This document shows, one piece after another, positions 34,637-43,797 of a stretch of 64,000 nucleotides of DNA; position 1 is the stretch's first letter; each line of letters starts with the position of its first letter. The notes beneath the pieces were generated by a model that saw only the letters and a program-made list of their open reading frames with translations, was not told the DNA's origin and did not search any database. The DNA is from Paenibacillus brevis (lineage in GTDB: Bacteria; Bacillota; Bacilli; Paenibacillales; Paenibacillaceae): contig NZ_JAHLQJ010000005.1 in NCBI RefSeq assembly GCF_018919145.1, positions 1 through 64,000 on the forward strand, given 5' to 3'. Both the position numbers and the translations under genes were made by a program.

Positions 34637-34840
34637 ATGGAAATATTGGCCCAATACTGGCTCTTTATTCTTCCCCTTTTCGTCATCCAACTGGCTCTGG
34701 CACTAACAGCTCTTGTTCATGTACTGAGGCATCCCCATTACCGGTTCGGTACAAAAGGGCTTTGGATCATCATCGTGTTGCTCCTCAATACGATTGGACC
34801 GATTGTTTACTTTGTCTTCGGCAGGGGGGAGGAAGAATGA
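34637..34840 (+). CDS. PLDc_N-type small membrane protein (YxlE-like)
   Basis: A 67-residue protein with two TM helices: residues 7-28 (YWLFILPLFVIQLALALTAL) and 41-60 (LWIIIVLLLNTIGPIVYFVF). It ends in GRGEEE. This is the PLDc_N/YxlE pattern. In B. subtilis yxlE lies in the sigY operon beside yxlF and yxlG, exactly as here, and is reported to restrain SigY. No sigma factor is present in this locus, so the partner may be the ABC transporter. AGGAGG site seven bases before the ATG. The stop overlaps the next start (ATGA). Confidence 0.85.
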   Translation: MEILAQYWLFILPLFVIQLALALTALVHVLRHPHYRFGTKGLWIIIVLLLNTIGPIVYFVFGRGEEE

Positions 34841-35760
34841 ATGTATTGGAAATACATCAGTTGAACAAACGTTTCCGGGAGCATCAGGTAATCGATGGGC
34901 TGGAACTAACCGTCCCGGAGCATGCTGTGTTCGGCTTTATCGGACAGAACGGCGCAGGAAAGACGACAACGATGAAAATGGTCCTGGGCTTGCTTAAGCC
35001 CGATAGTGGAAGCATTACCATCTGCGGCGAGAGCGTCAGGTATGGGGAGACGAAATCCAACCGTCATGTGGGCTATCTGCCTGATGTGCCGGAATACTAC
35101 GGGTATATGAATGCAAGAGAATATTTGGCCCTCTGCGGTGAAATCACCGGTTTGCCGAAGAAGCGCATCCAGGAACGAAGCGGCGAGCTGCTGGAACTAG
35201 TGGGGCTTGGGAGCACCAAGAAAAGGATCAGCGGATTTTCTCGAGGAATGAAGCAGCGGCTCGGAATTGCACAGGCTTTGCTTCATGAACCCCGGCTTTT
35301 AATCTGCGATGAACCGACCTCAGCACTTGATCCGGTTGGGAGGAAAGAAATTCTCGATGTATTGTACGCTGCAAAAGGAAAGACGACCGTGCTCCTCTCC
35401 ACGCATATTCTTACCGATGTGGAGCGGATCTGCGATCATGTTGCTATTCTGCATGGCGGTAAGCTGGCATTGAACGGTACTTTATCCGAGCTCAAAGAAG
35501 GACACCGCCAAGACGGCTATGCCCTTGAATTCAGAAGCGCCGAGGAGGCAGCAAGATTTGCGGAGTGCATGAAATCGAACCGGTTCGCGGCAACTGTCGC
35601 GCAGGAAGGAACTGCCATAAAGGTGCAACTGCAACTGTCCGGTACCCTTGGCGGCGGGCAGTCCATCATCGGCCTTCTCGCTCATCAGCAGCTTACTCCG
35701 GTCCGGTTTGAAGCGCTTGAGCCCACACTCGAGAATCTGTTTATGGAGGTGATTCAATGA
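34837..35760 (+). CDS. ABC transporter ATP-binding protein (YxlF-like)
   Basis: A 307-residue ABC ATPase: Walker A GQNGAGKTTT at about residues 38-47, signature FSRGMKQRLGIAQALLHEPR at about 131-150, Walker B LLICDEPTSALDPVGRKE at about 152-169 and H-loop STHILTD at about 188. Residues 220-307 form a C-terminal accessory region as in drug/antibiotic exporters. ATG 34837 overlaps the stop of the YxlE-like gene. The longer frame to 34762 lies inside that gene and is not used. It pairs with the YxlG-like permease, with which it shares ATGA. Confidence 0.93.
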   Translation: MNVLEIHQLNKRFREHQVIDGLELTVPEHAVFGFIGQNGAGKTTTMKMVLGLLKPDSGSITICGESVRYGETKSNRHVGYLPDVPEYYGYMNAREYLALCGEITGLPKKRIQERSGELLELVGLGSTKKRISGFSRGMKQRLGIAQALLHEPRLLICDEPTSALDPVGRKEILDVLYAAKGKTTVLLSTHILTDVERICDHVAILHGGKLALNGTLSELKEGHRQDGYALEFRSAEEAARFAECMKSNRFAATVAQEGTAIKVQLQLSGTLGGGQSIIGLLAHQQLTPVRFEALEPTLENLFMEVIQ

Positions 35761-36521
35761 GCGGCTATTATGCATTTCTCAAAAAAGAGCTGCTTGAGAG
35801 TATAAGAACTTATAAACTGCTCATTTTAATCGCCGTATTTTTCATTTTTGGCATGCTCAGTCCGCTAACCGCGAAGTTGATGCCAGATCTGCTTTCCTCC
35901 TTTTTACCGGAAGGAATAACGCTGACGGTCGCCGAACCCACTGCCCTTGACGCCTGGATGCAATTCTTCAAAAACACTTCCCAAATGGGTCTTATCCTGA
36001 CCGTCATTCTGTTCAGCGGCATACTGGGTACAGAGCTGACTCGGGGAACGCTTATTAATATGCTGACAAAAGGACTTTCCCGTCATGCCGTCATTCTATC
36101 CAAACTGACCGCCATGATCTTGCTGTGGACGGTCAGCTATATGACAGCGTTTGTCGTTACATGGGGTTATACAGCTTATCTGTTTCCGAACGATGTTCCG
36201 CCTCATTTAGAGCTATCCGTATTTTGCCTATGGTTGTTCGGGACTTTCCTGATGACCCTGTTCCTTTTCGCGGCAACACTTGTCAAAAGCAGCTACGGAG
36301 CTCTGATCCTTACAGGCGCTGTATCAGCCCTGCTGGCGATGGTAAATATAGCTCCGCTTGCACAGAAATACAATCCTCTAATCCTTGCCCTCAACAATAC
36401 GGCATTGCTCACAAATGCAATCCAGCCATCAGAGATGTACAGTGCCCTTACCGTAGCTTCTATCTGCTTTCCACTGCTGATCGCTGGCGCTGCTGTAACA
36501 TTCAAGAAGCGGCTGCTATAG
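35757..36521 (+). CDS. ABC-2 type permease (YxlG-like)
   Basis: A 254-residue membrane protein with six predicted TM helices: about 20-40, 75-98 (MGLILTVILFSGILGTELTR), 118-140, 150-172, 176-196 and 225-247. It starts MSGYYAFLKKELLESIRTYK, a cytoplasmic amphipathic helix typical of ABC-2 exporters. The ELTRGTLINMLTKGLSR loop is the coupling region. It pairs with the YxlF-like ATPase. Substrate unknown, perhaps a lipid or antimicrobial. The terminator hairpin overlaps the last codons. Confidence 0.9.
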   Translation: MSGYYAFLKKELLESIRTYKLLILIAVFFIFGMLSPLTAKLMPDLLSSFLPEGITLTVAEPTALDAWMQFFKNTSQMGLILTVILFSGILGTELTRGTLINMLTKGLSRHAVILSKLTAMILLWTVSYMTAFVVTWGYTAYLFPNDVPPHLELSVFCLWLFGTFLMTLFLFAATLVKSSYGALILTGAVSALLAMVNIAPLAQKYNPLILALNNTALLTNAIQPSEMYSALTVASICFPLLIAGAAVTFKKRLL

Positions 36522-36539
36522 CAGCCGCCGCTTCTTTTC
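36505..36539 (+). terminator. Terminator of the XRE-ABC operon
   Basis: AAGAAGCGG-CTGC / GCAG-CCGCCGCTTCTT stem around TATA, with TTTT tail. It starts inside the last codons of the permease gene. Confidence 0.75.
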
Positions 36540-36650
36540 CGTATACAAAGCATCTTGATCTCCTTTGCAGGGTAGCCGAGGCTGGCTAACCCGATTCCGC
36601 ATAAGACATCGCCTCCGTCATCAGACCGGCAGCAGCGGCTATGCGTCAGA

Positions 36651-38420
36651 TCAAAAAGATGTGTGCCCTTCATTGATTTTCTTAATGATATTCAGTGGAA
36701 CCTTTGGCTCCCGATTCCAGGTAAGCAAACCGCAAATTTCCGTCTCCGTATCGGTCAGTTGAGTGTAGCAGTAGCCTTGAACTAGCTTTGAAGAAACGTA
36801 CGGATGAATGACATCTACCAATTGCTGCACAAATTCCCCCTGATTCTCCGCCTTTGGCTCTACGATCGGAGCGGTCGGCTCGCAATGGTAGTTCACTCCT
36901 CCAAATTCAGTGCAAAGAACCGGCTCGCCTTGATAGGAAAACCCCGGGTTATAAATGAACTTCTTCCCATTCAATCCAGGCATGTCAGTAATGATATTCT
37001 TAATATCCGAGTACCGTTCACGCAAAACTTCAGGATCCTTGCAGTAGTCATGGACGGTGCATAAGTCTGATTTACAATGCTCCCAGCCGTCATTGGAGAT
37101 GACCAGCCTAGTGGAATCGACCGACTTCGTAAAGTGATACAAGGACTGGGCATGATGCTGCTGCTTCTCATTATAATAAATGTCGGCAACTCCCCAGCTT
37201 TCATTGAGCGGCACCCAGACAACGATAGAAGGATGATTATAATCACGCTCGATGACTTCTTTCCATTCATCCATCATCCGATGGGCGTACTGCTCAGTGT
37301 ATATATAAGCAGCTGCCATCTCTCCCCATACTAGAGCTCCCAATTTATCGCACCAATACAAATATCGCGGGTCGGCAACCATCATATGCTTTCTAAGGCC
37401 ATTGAAGCCCATTACCTTCGCGAGCTCCACATCCCGGCGGATGTCTTCATCCGTTGGTCCTGTCAGCAAGCTTTTCGGAAAATAGCCCTGATCCAGTACA
37501 AGCTTCATTTCATAGGGACGGTTATTCAGGCTTAGCTTACCATTATCCACCGAAATTTTCCGCATTCCGAAGTAACTCTCGATCCGATCAACAATTACTC
37601 CGTCCATCTTTAATTCAAAGAGCACATCATAGAGATTGGGATGTTCTGGCGACCACCATCTTCCCATTCCATGATCGTTGAAGTCACGCAAGTTAATTCT
37701 CCAAGCTTCCACACTAGCATGCACAACTCTTTGTTCTTCAGAGATAACTTCTCCATTGAATTGAATGATCGTCGAAAGCTCCAACTTTTGATCCTTGTTC
37801 CAACCCTCGAAAAAAGGCTGCACCTCGATTTCATTCGTATCTAGATGTGGAGTAAAACGGACTTTACTCATATGGACTTCATCCATATACTCAATCCAGA
37901 CAGACTGCCAAATGCCTGTCATATTTGTAAACCACATGACTTCCCCTTTTTCTTTCCAGTATTGCTTGCCTCTCGGGATCGTCAAATCGTCCAAATAATC
38001 TTGAGCCATGAGTGTAATTACTGCCTGATGCTCATGGATTAATTCGGTAATGTCTAGAGAAAAGGAAGAAAATCCCCCTTGATGGCTTCCGGCGCGCTGT
38101 CCGTTCACCCAGACTTGGCATTCATAGTCCACTGCCCCAAAATGCAATACAGCGCGTTTATTGCTATATTCCTCCGGAATGCTGACCGTTCTCTGATACC
38201 AGACCCGTTCATGGTTGCTTTTATCTTCAACGCCACTTAACTCGCTCTGATAGCAGAAAGGCACGGTAATTTCCATAGGAAACGTTTCCTTGCCCAGGTA
38301 CCATTTCTGTTTCAGTCCTATCTTTCGATCGTCGAATGCAAAGGACCAGCTTCCGTTGAGACTCTGCCAGGAATCCCTGACGAACTGAGGACGAGGATAT
38401 TCAGGTCTAACACTTGTCAT
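36651..38420 (-). CDS. Glycoside hydrolase family 2 protein (copy 1)
   Basis: A 589-residue cytoplasmic GH2 enzyme with no signal peptide. N-terminal sugar-binding jelly roll at residues 1-165 (RPEYPRPQFVRDSWQSLNGS), immunoglobulin-like domain at 170-270, (beta/alpha)8 catalytic domain at 275-589. The acid/base Glu is in IVVWVPLNESWGVADIYY at about 395-412. The nucleophile Glu is in PVLCTEFGGVNYHC near 510. Substrate candidates are beta-galactosides, glucuronides or arabinosides; not decidable. ATG 38420 has AGGAGG six bases upstream; the frame's first ATG (38438) overlaps the preceding gene. A tandem paralogue of the next gene. Last gene of the carbohydrate operon. Confidence 0.9.
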   Translation of the reverse strand: MTSVRPEYPRPQFVRDSWQSLNGSWSFAFDDRKIGLKQKWYLGKETFPMEITVPFCYQSELSGVEDKSNHERVWYQRTVSIPEEYSNKRAVLHFGAVDYECQVWVNGQRAGSHQGGFSSFSLDITELIHEHQAVITLMAQDYLDDLTIPRGKQYWKEKGEVMWFTNMTGIWQSVWIEYMDEVHMSKVRFTPHLDTNEIEVQPFFEGWNKDQKLELSTIIQFNGEVISEEQRVVHASVEAWRINLRDFNDHGMGRWWSPEHPNLYDVLFELKMDGVIVDRIESYFGMRKISVDNGKLSLNNRPYEMKLVLDQGYFPKSLLTGPTDEDIRRDVELAKVMGFNGLRKHMMVADPRYLYWCDKLGALVWGEMAAAYIYTEQYAHRMMDEWKEVIERDYNHPSIVVWVPLNESWGVADIYYNEKQQHHAQSLYHFTKSVDSTRLVISNDGWEHCKSDLCTVHDYCKDPEVLRERYSDIKNIITDMPGLNGKKFIYNPGFSYQGEPVLCTEFGGVNYHCEPTAPIVEPKAENQGEFVQQLVDVIHPYVSSKLVQGYCYTQLTDTETEICGLLTWNREPKVPLNIIKKINEGHTSF

Positions 38421-38434
38421 GGTTTCCCTCCTAT

Positions 38435-40192
38435 TCAAAACTTACCTTCATTAAAATCTCTGATCACAGCCAACGGAATTTTCGGTTCGCGGTTAAAATC
38501 CAGTAATCCGTTGATTTCTTGCTCTACATCCGTCAATTGAGTATAGCAGTAGCCCTGAATCAGTGTTGAATCATACATAGCTTTGATAACGGCCCGCACA
38601 CGTTTTTTGAAATCTTCCGTATCGCTGGCCCCCGAATATCCCCAGCCGGTAACGTCACCCATTTGGAAAGATATCCCTCCAAACTCAGTCATTAGAATCG
38701 GTTGTCCATCATATTGGAAGCCCCGCACATATACATCACGATTCTGAGGAGCGTCCATAGCCGATTCAATCTCGCTATATTTCATGACCAGTTTATTGTA
38801 ATCCCATTGATAATCGTGAATGGTGCATAGATCCGATTGAACATGCTCCCAGCCATCATTTGAAATGACCAATCGGGTAGGATCAAGCGACTTCGTCAAA
38901 TGATACATAGCCATTGCATGAGAACGCTGTTGCTCATCCACCTTGATATTCGGGATTCCCCAGCTTTCATTTAAAGGAACCCACACCATAATGGACGGGC
39001 TGTTGAAGTCGCGATTCACCGCTTCAATCCATTCAGCCGTAAACTTTCGAACATAATCCTCGCTAAAGGCGTATGCGTTAGCCGCTTCTCCCCACACAGC
39101 AACTCCAAGGTGATCGCACCAATATAAAAAGCGGGGATCTTCAATCTTTTGATGCTTTCTCACACTGTTAAAGCCCATCTGCTTGATTAATTCGACATCC
39201 CGTTTCAATGCCTCGTCAGAAGAAGCGGTGAGGATACCTCCCGGAAAATAACCTTGATCCAAGACCGACTTCATGAAGAAAGGCCGGTTATTCAGACATA
39301 GCTTCCCGCTATCTACCGAGACCTTCCGCATCCCGAAATAGCTTCTTACCACATCCCTTTCAATTCCGTTCACAAAGACCCTGTACTCAACATCATAGAG
39401 GTTCGGCTTGTCCGGACTCCACCAGCGTCCCATACCATGATCGTTAAAATCATGAAGCTCTATGCGGCGTTTCTGTCTGGAAGAAATCATTTGATACTCT
39501 TCATTTGCGACGATCTCTCCTTGGAAGGACACCCGGGTGTTTACCCGGATATCCGCTTCACCTGTCCAGTTTTCAACCACATATTGGATTCCGATTTCAT
39601 TACGATCAATATCGGGGTAGTAGCTTACCCGGCTTAAATGAATCGGTTCTACTGCTTCCATCCATACAGATTGCCAAATTCCCGTAGTAGAAGTGTAAAA
39701 GATCAACTCTGACTTTTCCTTCCAGAACTGTTTGCCCCGAGGCAAGGTTACGTCTGTGCTGTAATCTTGTGCCTGAACCGTAATGTCGTTTGGTTCATCC
39801 GGACGAAGGAATTCCGTAATATTTGCCGAAAAGGGGGTGTGTCCGCCCATATGGGTTGCTGCCAGATGCCCGTTAACCCATACTTTTGAGGCGTAATCAA
39901 TAGCTCCAAAGTGCAGAATGATCTCCTTCCCTTTCATTTCCAAAGGAATGCTGACTTTTTTCTTATACCAGACGGTATCATGAAATTCGGATATCCCTAT
40001 TCCGCTCAGTTCACTCTGGTAGCAGAAGGGAACCTGGATCTGACGATCCAAAGCCACCTCCCCATACCAACGCTCTGTCTCACCAATCTGAGCATCGTCA
40101 AATTGGAACTGCCACTCTCCGTTTAGGCATACCCAAGCCGTACGCTCGAATTGCGGTCGCGGATACTCATTCCGCAAATAACTGTTATTCAT
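38435..40192 (-). CDS. Glycoside hydrolase family 2 protein (copy 2)
   Basis: A 585-residue GH2 enzyme, collinear with its neighbour over the full length: LRNEYPRPQFERTAWVCLNG at the start, catalytic SIMVWVPLNESWGIPNIKVD and nucleophile PILMTEFGGISFQMG. Many blocks are identical in both (ESWG, NDFNDHGMGRWWSP-type, FNREPK). No signal peptide, so the substrate must be imported by the adjacent CUT1 transporter. ATG 40192 has AGGAGAGAG nine bases upstream. It lies 32 bases after the solute-binding protein. The tandem pair probably arose by duplication, with possible substrate divergence. Confidence 0.9.
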   Translation of the reverse strand: MNNSYLRNEYPRPQFERTAWVCLNGEWQFQFDDAQIGETERWYGEVALDRQIQVPFCYQSELSGIGISEFHDTVWYKKKVSIPLEMKGKEIILHFGAIDYASKVWVNGHLAATHMGGHTPFSANITEFLRPDEPNDITVQAQDYSTDVTLPRGKQFWKEKSELIFYTSTTGIWQSVWMEAVEPIHLSRVSYYPDIDRNEIGIQYVVENWTGEADIRVNTRVSFQGEIVANEEYQMISSRQKRRIELHDFNDHGMGRWWSPDKPNLYDVEYRVFVNGIERDVVRSYFGMRKVSVDSGKLCLNNRPFFMKSVLDQGYFPGGILTASSDEALKRDVELIKQMGFNSVRKHQKIEDPRFLYWCDHLGVAVWGEAANAYAFSEDYVRKFTAEWIEAVNRDFNSPSIMVWVPLNESWGIPNIKVDEQQRSHAMAMYHLTKSLDPTRLVISNDGWEHVQSDLCTIHDYQWDYNKLVMKYSEIESAMDAPQNRDVYVRGFQYDGQPILMTEFGGISFQMGDVTGWGYSGASDTEDFKKRVRAVIKAMYDSTLIQGYCYTQLTDVEQEINGLLDFNREPKIPLAVIRDFNEGKF

Positions 40193-40224
40193 AGTTGTAA
40201 TCTCTCTCCTCTACCTATCACGCT

Positions 40225-41655
40225 TTACAGGCTTAGGCCTACGGCTTTAATTTCCTTTATAAAATTCTCTTCCATTTCATCGAGCGCTTCCTGAGGAGAC
40301 AATTCTTCTCTCAGCACGCCTTGAATTGCATTTTCCATAATATCGTTCAGCTTAGGAGAAACGTAAGGAACATCCGGATCCACTAAAATCTGAGCAGCTG
40401 ACAGGGAATCCAGCAGCGCCGGGTACATCGGGCTAGAATTCAGAATTTCCGGCTGATCGTAGTTGGACGTCCGGGTTGGGTCCATCGTATAGTCGATTTT
40501 CAGAAGCTCTCCATCTTTTGAAGTCACATATTCCAAGAACTTATAAGTCGCATCCGGGTATTTAGCCGATTTGGTCATTGCGATGGCCCATCCACCCATT
40601 GTAGGGGCTCCGCCTGGCGTTACACCGAAACCAACTTTCCCCTTTACCTTAGATTGCTCACCTTCAATTGTGCTGAATAGTCCCGGCCATTGCTCCATCA
40701 TGGCAACATCGCCGTTTGCGAACAGGGTATTAGCTTCATCCCATCCCAATTGCAGCCATTCGGACGGAGCATACTTCTTCAATTCCAACATCGTTTCCAT
40801 AGCTTTCAGTCCGGCTTCATTGTTAAAAGCAGGTTCGAAATTCTCATCAACGTCTTTCCCGCCATAGGCTGCCAACCGGTTTTGCCAAATCAAACGACTG
40901 TTTGTTTTGGAGGCCATGGAGCTGTATCCATATTTAGTTGGAGAATCCGGATTGTATTTCTGAGAGAAAAATTCAGCAGTAGACAAGAAGTCTTCAACCG
41001 TAGTAGGAACCACCAAATCCTTCCCCGTCTTTTCCTTATAGAGCTGTTGAATCTCCGGATCCTCAAACAAGTCCTGACGATAGAAGAATAATTGCGAATC
41101 GGGCTTGTAAGGGAAGGCTACCAATCTATTTTGGAATAAACCGTAACTCTTCAATAAGCTTGGAATAAAATCTTCAAGATCCAGATTCGGACTGGCGATC
41201 CTGTTAATGTACGGCTGCAGGTCCTGGACCAGCCCACCTTCAGCATAACTATGAATATTCGCTACCGGCATTAGGACAGCATCAAACTGTTGACCGGTAT
41301 TCAAATCCAGCTGAATCTTCTCAATGTCGTTTCCTGCAGGGAAGCTTTGAACCTCTACCGTTGCGCCTGAAGCTTCTTCAAAATACTTTGCGGCATTCTT
41401 CAATGCATCCGCAAAATCCCCTGTCCGGGTAGCAACTACAATCTTTTGCCCTGCGTATTGTCCTCCCAGAGTTCCTCCACCGTTCAAGTCCGTCAATTTA
41501 ATTCCTAATACATCCGGCGCCTCCACGGTCGCTTCTTTAAATTCCGCTTGCGGTTCGGCGGGCTCGGACGAAGATTCACTTTTGCCGCCGCATGCGCTCA
41601 GCACGAATGATAGCGATAATAGGCAAATAAGAATAAGGTTGAATTTTTTCTTCAT
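40225..41655 (-). CDS. Extracellular sugar-binding lipoprotein of an ABC importer
   Basis: A 476-residue substrate-binding protein of the CUT1 class. Signal peptide and lipobox LSFVLSACGGKSES with acylated Cys22; Ser/Glu-rich linker; type I/II binding domain (GQKIVVATRTGDFADALKNA; FDAVLMPVANIHSYAEGGLV; VAMMEQWPGLFSTIE; APTMGGWAIAMTKSAKYPDA). Ends in EIKAVGLSL. It is anchored to the outer face of the membrane. ATG follows GGAGGTCAAAACCC. Encoded between permease and GH2 genes, so the substrate is probably an oligosaccharide. Confidence 0.92.
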   Translation of the reverse strand: MKKKFNLILICLLSLSFVLSACGGKSESSSEPAEPQAEFKEATVEAPDVLGIKLTDLNGGGTLGGQYAGQKIVVATRTGDFADALKNAAKYFEEASGATVEVQSFPAGNDIEKIQLDLNTGQQFDAVLMPVANIHSYAEGGLVQDLQPYINRIASPNLDLEDFIPSLLKSYGLFQNRLVAFPYKPDSQLFFYRQDLFEDPEIQQLYKEKTGKDLVVPTTVEDFLSTAEFFSQKYNPDSPTKYGYSSMASKTNSRLIWQNRLAAYGGKDVDENFEPAFNNEAGLKAMETMLELKKYAPSEWLQLGWDEANTLFANGDVAMMEQWPGLFSTIEGEQSKVKGKVGFGVTPGGAPTMGGWAIAMTKSAKYPDATYKFLEYVTSKDGELLKIDYTMDPTRTSNYDQPEILNSSPMYPALLDSLSAAQILVDPDVPYVSPKLNDIMENAIQGVLREELSPQEALDEMEENFIKEIKAVGLSL

Positions 41656-41703
41656 GGGTTTTGACCTCCAGATTTAATAAATTGAACTGATATACATAGG
41701 GGG

Positions 41704-42537
41704 TTAACCCTTTACAGCCCCTGCTGTAATTCCTGCTTGAATATATTTCTGAGTCGTCAAGGCCAGGATAAGCGCCGGTATAAAGGCTATGGTTCCAGCA
41801 GCTGCCAAAGTGCCGAATGGAGTATCCTTTTGCAGTTGAATCATCCCGCTAATGCCCAAAGGCAGGGTCTTATTCTGATCGGTAAAAATAAGAACCAGGG
41901 ATAAGCTGAATTCATTGTACGCGGCCAGAAAGACAAGTATAGCTGCCACAACAATTCCGGGAACGATAAGAGGAAGCGCAATTCTCCAATACGTATTGAA
42001 TTCATTGCACCCGTCTATCCTTGCGGCTTCAAAGATCTCGGTCGGCAATTCATCAAAGAACCCCATGAAAAGCCAAATTGCCAATGGCAAGGCAGCTGTT
42101 ACGTAAACGATAATGAGGGTAAATAAAGTATCCAGAATGCCTAACTTTTGAAAAATAATGTAGTAAGGAATGATGAATACAAGCCCGGGCACCATTCTCA
42201 TCACGATAATCGCATATTGCCAGAATGCTCGTCCTTTAAATTTAAAGCGGGAGAATCCGTATCCAGCGAACGTAGCCACGATAATTGCACATGCAGTACT
42301 TGTGATCGCCACAAACATACTATTGAGAAAATACGTACCAATTTGGTGCTTCGTAAAAACTTCAATGTAATTCTGCAGAACCCACTTCGAGGGGATGAAC
42401 TCCGGCGGAACCTTCATGATCTGTCCGGTCGATTTAAAGGATGTCGTAATTGCCCAGTAAATTGGAAATAAAAACAAAATTACAAAAAAAGCAAGCAGCA
42501 AGTAAAGTACAATCTTCTCTGCGCTATTTCTTTTCAA
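41704..42537 (-). CDS. Carbohydrate ABC transporter permease (MalG-type)
   Basis: A 277-residue CUT1 permease with six TM helices beginning KIVLYLLLAFFVILFLFPIY. The coupling EAA motif is EAARIDGCNEFNTYWRIALP at about residues 172-191. It ends TTQKYIQAGITAGAVKG. A Shine-Dalgarno-like AAGGAGGG is within the 15-base gap after the MalF-type gene. It forms the heterodimeric permease with that gene. The ATPase (MsmK/UgpC type) is not encoded in the window, which is usual in Firmicutes where one shared ATPase serves many importers. Confidence 0.93.
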   Translation of the reverse strand: MKRNSAEKIVLYLLLAFFVILFLFPIYWAITTSFKSTGQIMKVPPEFIPSKWVLQNYIEVFTKHQIGTYFLNSMFVAITSTACAIIVATFAGYGFSRFKFKGRAFWQYAIIVMRMVPGLVFIIPYYIIFQKLGILDTLFTLIIVYVTAALPLAIWLFMGFFDELPTEIFEAARIDGCNEFNTYWRIALPLIVPGIVVAAILVFLAAYNEFSLSLVLIFTDQNKTLPLGISGMIQLQKDTPFGTLAAAGTIAFIPALILALTTQKYIQAGITAGAVKG

Positions 42538-42552
42538 AGTCAGCCCTCCTTG

Positions 42553-43455
42553 CTACTGCCGATCATTTCGGATTAATTTCATAAATATAAGCGTTACGAA
42601 AATTATAATGATAAAGAAAATGATCGCGCCTGCCGAACCAGCGCCCACATTCATATATCGAAATGCGGTTTTGTAGATCATCGTGCCCATTGTCTCTGTA
42701 CTGTCTCCAGGGCCTCCGTCCGTCAAGATCATAATCGAATCGAATATTTTCAAAGCGTCCATGACCCGCAAAGAAACAACCAGTGCTATAAAGTTGCGGG
42801 TAAGAGGGAGCGTAATCTTGAAGAAAACTTTTACACGGTTGGCCCCGTCAATGGATGCACTTTCATAGATATCCTTTGGCACCGTTTGCAAGGCAGCAAT
42901 TAAAATTAACATACAGAAGGGAGTTGCCCCCCAGACGTCAATAATAATAACTGCGATCTTTGCGGGCAAAGTTTCCCCAGTCCATGCGACAGCCTGTAAG
43001 CCGAGCGATTCGAACAAATAATTGATCGGACCATAAATAGCTCCAAACATAATCTTCCACATCGTCGTCGAGACGACCGGTGCGAGCATCATCGGCAAAA
43101 TGAACAGACTCTTAAAAATTTTTGTTTGTCTGCTGACCTTTTCGTTGTTTAAAATCAGGGCCAGAATCATTCCCAGCGTCACATTCAGTAATACGGTAAA
43201 GAAGGTGAACACCAGCGTCCAACCAATAGACTTCATAAAAGGGCCATTAGTCAGCATGTATTTGTAGTTATCCAGCCCTGTCCATCTGATCATCGAATTC
43301 GGCAGCGACAAGTTATAATTTAATAGACTTATATAGATGGAGTAAGCCAGCGGCACAATTGCTAATAATGCGATGAGTATGACCGCCGGCCCAATAAATA
43401 AGTAGGGCGTAGCCCTTTCCGACAGTTTTTTGACAGCCCCTGCACCTGATTTCAT
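42553..43455 (-). CDS. Sugar ABC transporter permease (MalF-type)
   Basis: A 300-residue CUT1 permease with six TM helices (LFIGPAVILIALLAIVPLAY; TLVFTFFTVLLNVTLGMILA; SLFILPMMLAPVVSTTMWKI). The coupling EAA-type motif is ESASIDGANRVKVFFKITLP at about 207-226. ATG 43455 has GAAGGTGG seven bases upstream; the frame's earlier ATG at 43497 has none. First gene of the leftward sugar operon; a cre-like site lies 26 bp upstream of the start. Confidence 0.92.
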   Translation of the reverse strand: MKSGAGAVKKLSERATPYLFIGPAVILIALLAIVPLAYSIYISLLNYNLSLPNSMIRWTGLDNYKYMLTNGPFMKSIGWTLVFTFFTVLLNVTLGMILALILNNEKVSRQTKIFKSLFILPMMLAPVVSTTMWKIMFGAIYGPINYLFESLGLQAVAWTGETLPAKIAVIIIDVWGATPFCMLILIAALQTVPKDIYESASIDGANRVKVFFKITLPLTRNFIALVVSLRVMDALKIFDSIMILTDGGPGDSTETMGTMIYKTAFRYMNVGAGSAGAIIFFIIIIFVTLIFMKLIRNDRQ

Positions 43456-43480
43456 GAAATTTCCACCTTCATTCCTTTCT

Positions 43481-43494
43481 GGATAGCGCTTACA
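43481..43494 (-). promoter_or_regulatory. cre-like CcpA operator
   Basis: Minus strand TGTAAGCGCTATCC matches the cre consensus TGWAARCGYTWNCW at 13 of 14 positions. It lies 26-39 bp upstream of the MalF-type ATG, so CcpA binding would block transcription of the operon when preferred sugars are present. Confidence 0.7.
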
Positions 43495-43627
43495 CATAAA
43501 TAATAAAAACTACGACCTCTAAACCCCCTTTGAAAATCCCAGCTCTCCTTTCTAAAGTCGTTTAATAGATTGAGATACATTGAATTAAAGTTGCTTTTTT
43601 ATACTATTATATTATTGAAGAATAATA

Positions 43628-43645
43628 TATACTAAATACAGTATA
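43628..43645. promoter_or_regulatory. Palindromic operator candidate for the GntR-type regulator
   Basis: TATACT-AAATAC-AGTATA is an inverted repeat with 6-bp arms between the divergent genes, followed by related AGTATATTTAATATATT sequence. It is a candidate for self-binding by the GntR/LacI-type regulator. Confidence 0.4.
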
Positions 43646-43797
43646 AAGTATATTTAATATATTAAGATGAATTATTTTCTTGTTTTTAAAGGTTTTTTTA
43701 TATACTAATATCGTTTTAATTTATAGACTTACCTGATAGTGAATTATATAATCTACTTGGTATAAAAAATATTATGTTGTAGGTGTGATCATTCAAT

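Larger units (their letters stand above)
43456..43797. other. Divergent regulatory region of the sugar locus
   Basis: The 342 bp between the MalF-type and GntR-type starts are strongly AT-rich from 43560 to 43780. They hold the cre-like site and the palindrome listed separately, and no gene. Promoters of both directions must lie here; the TATA-rich background prevents a confident -10/-35 assignment. Confidence 0.6.

Noticed and set aside
34762..34836. 25-residue N-terminal extension of the YxlF-like ATPase
   Set aside because: It lies inside the YxlE-like gene in another frame; ATGA coupling at 34837 is clear.
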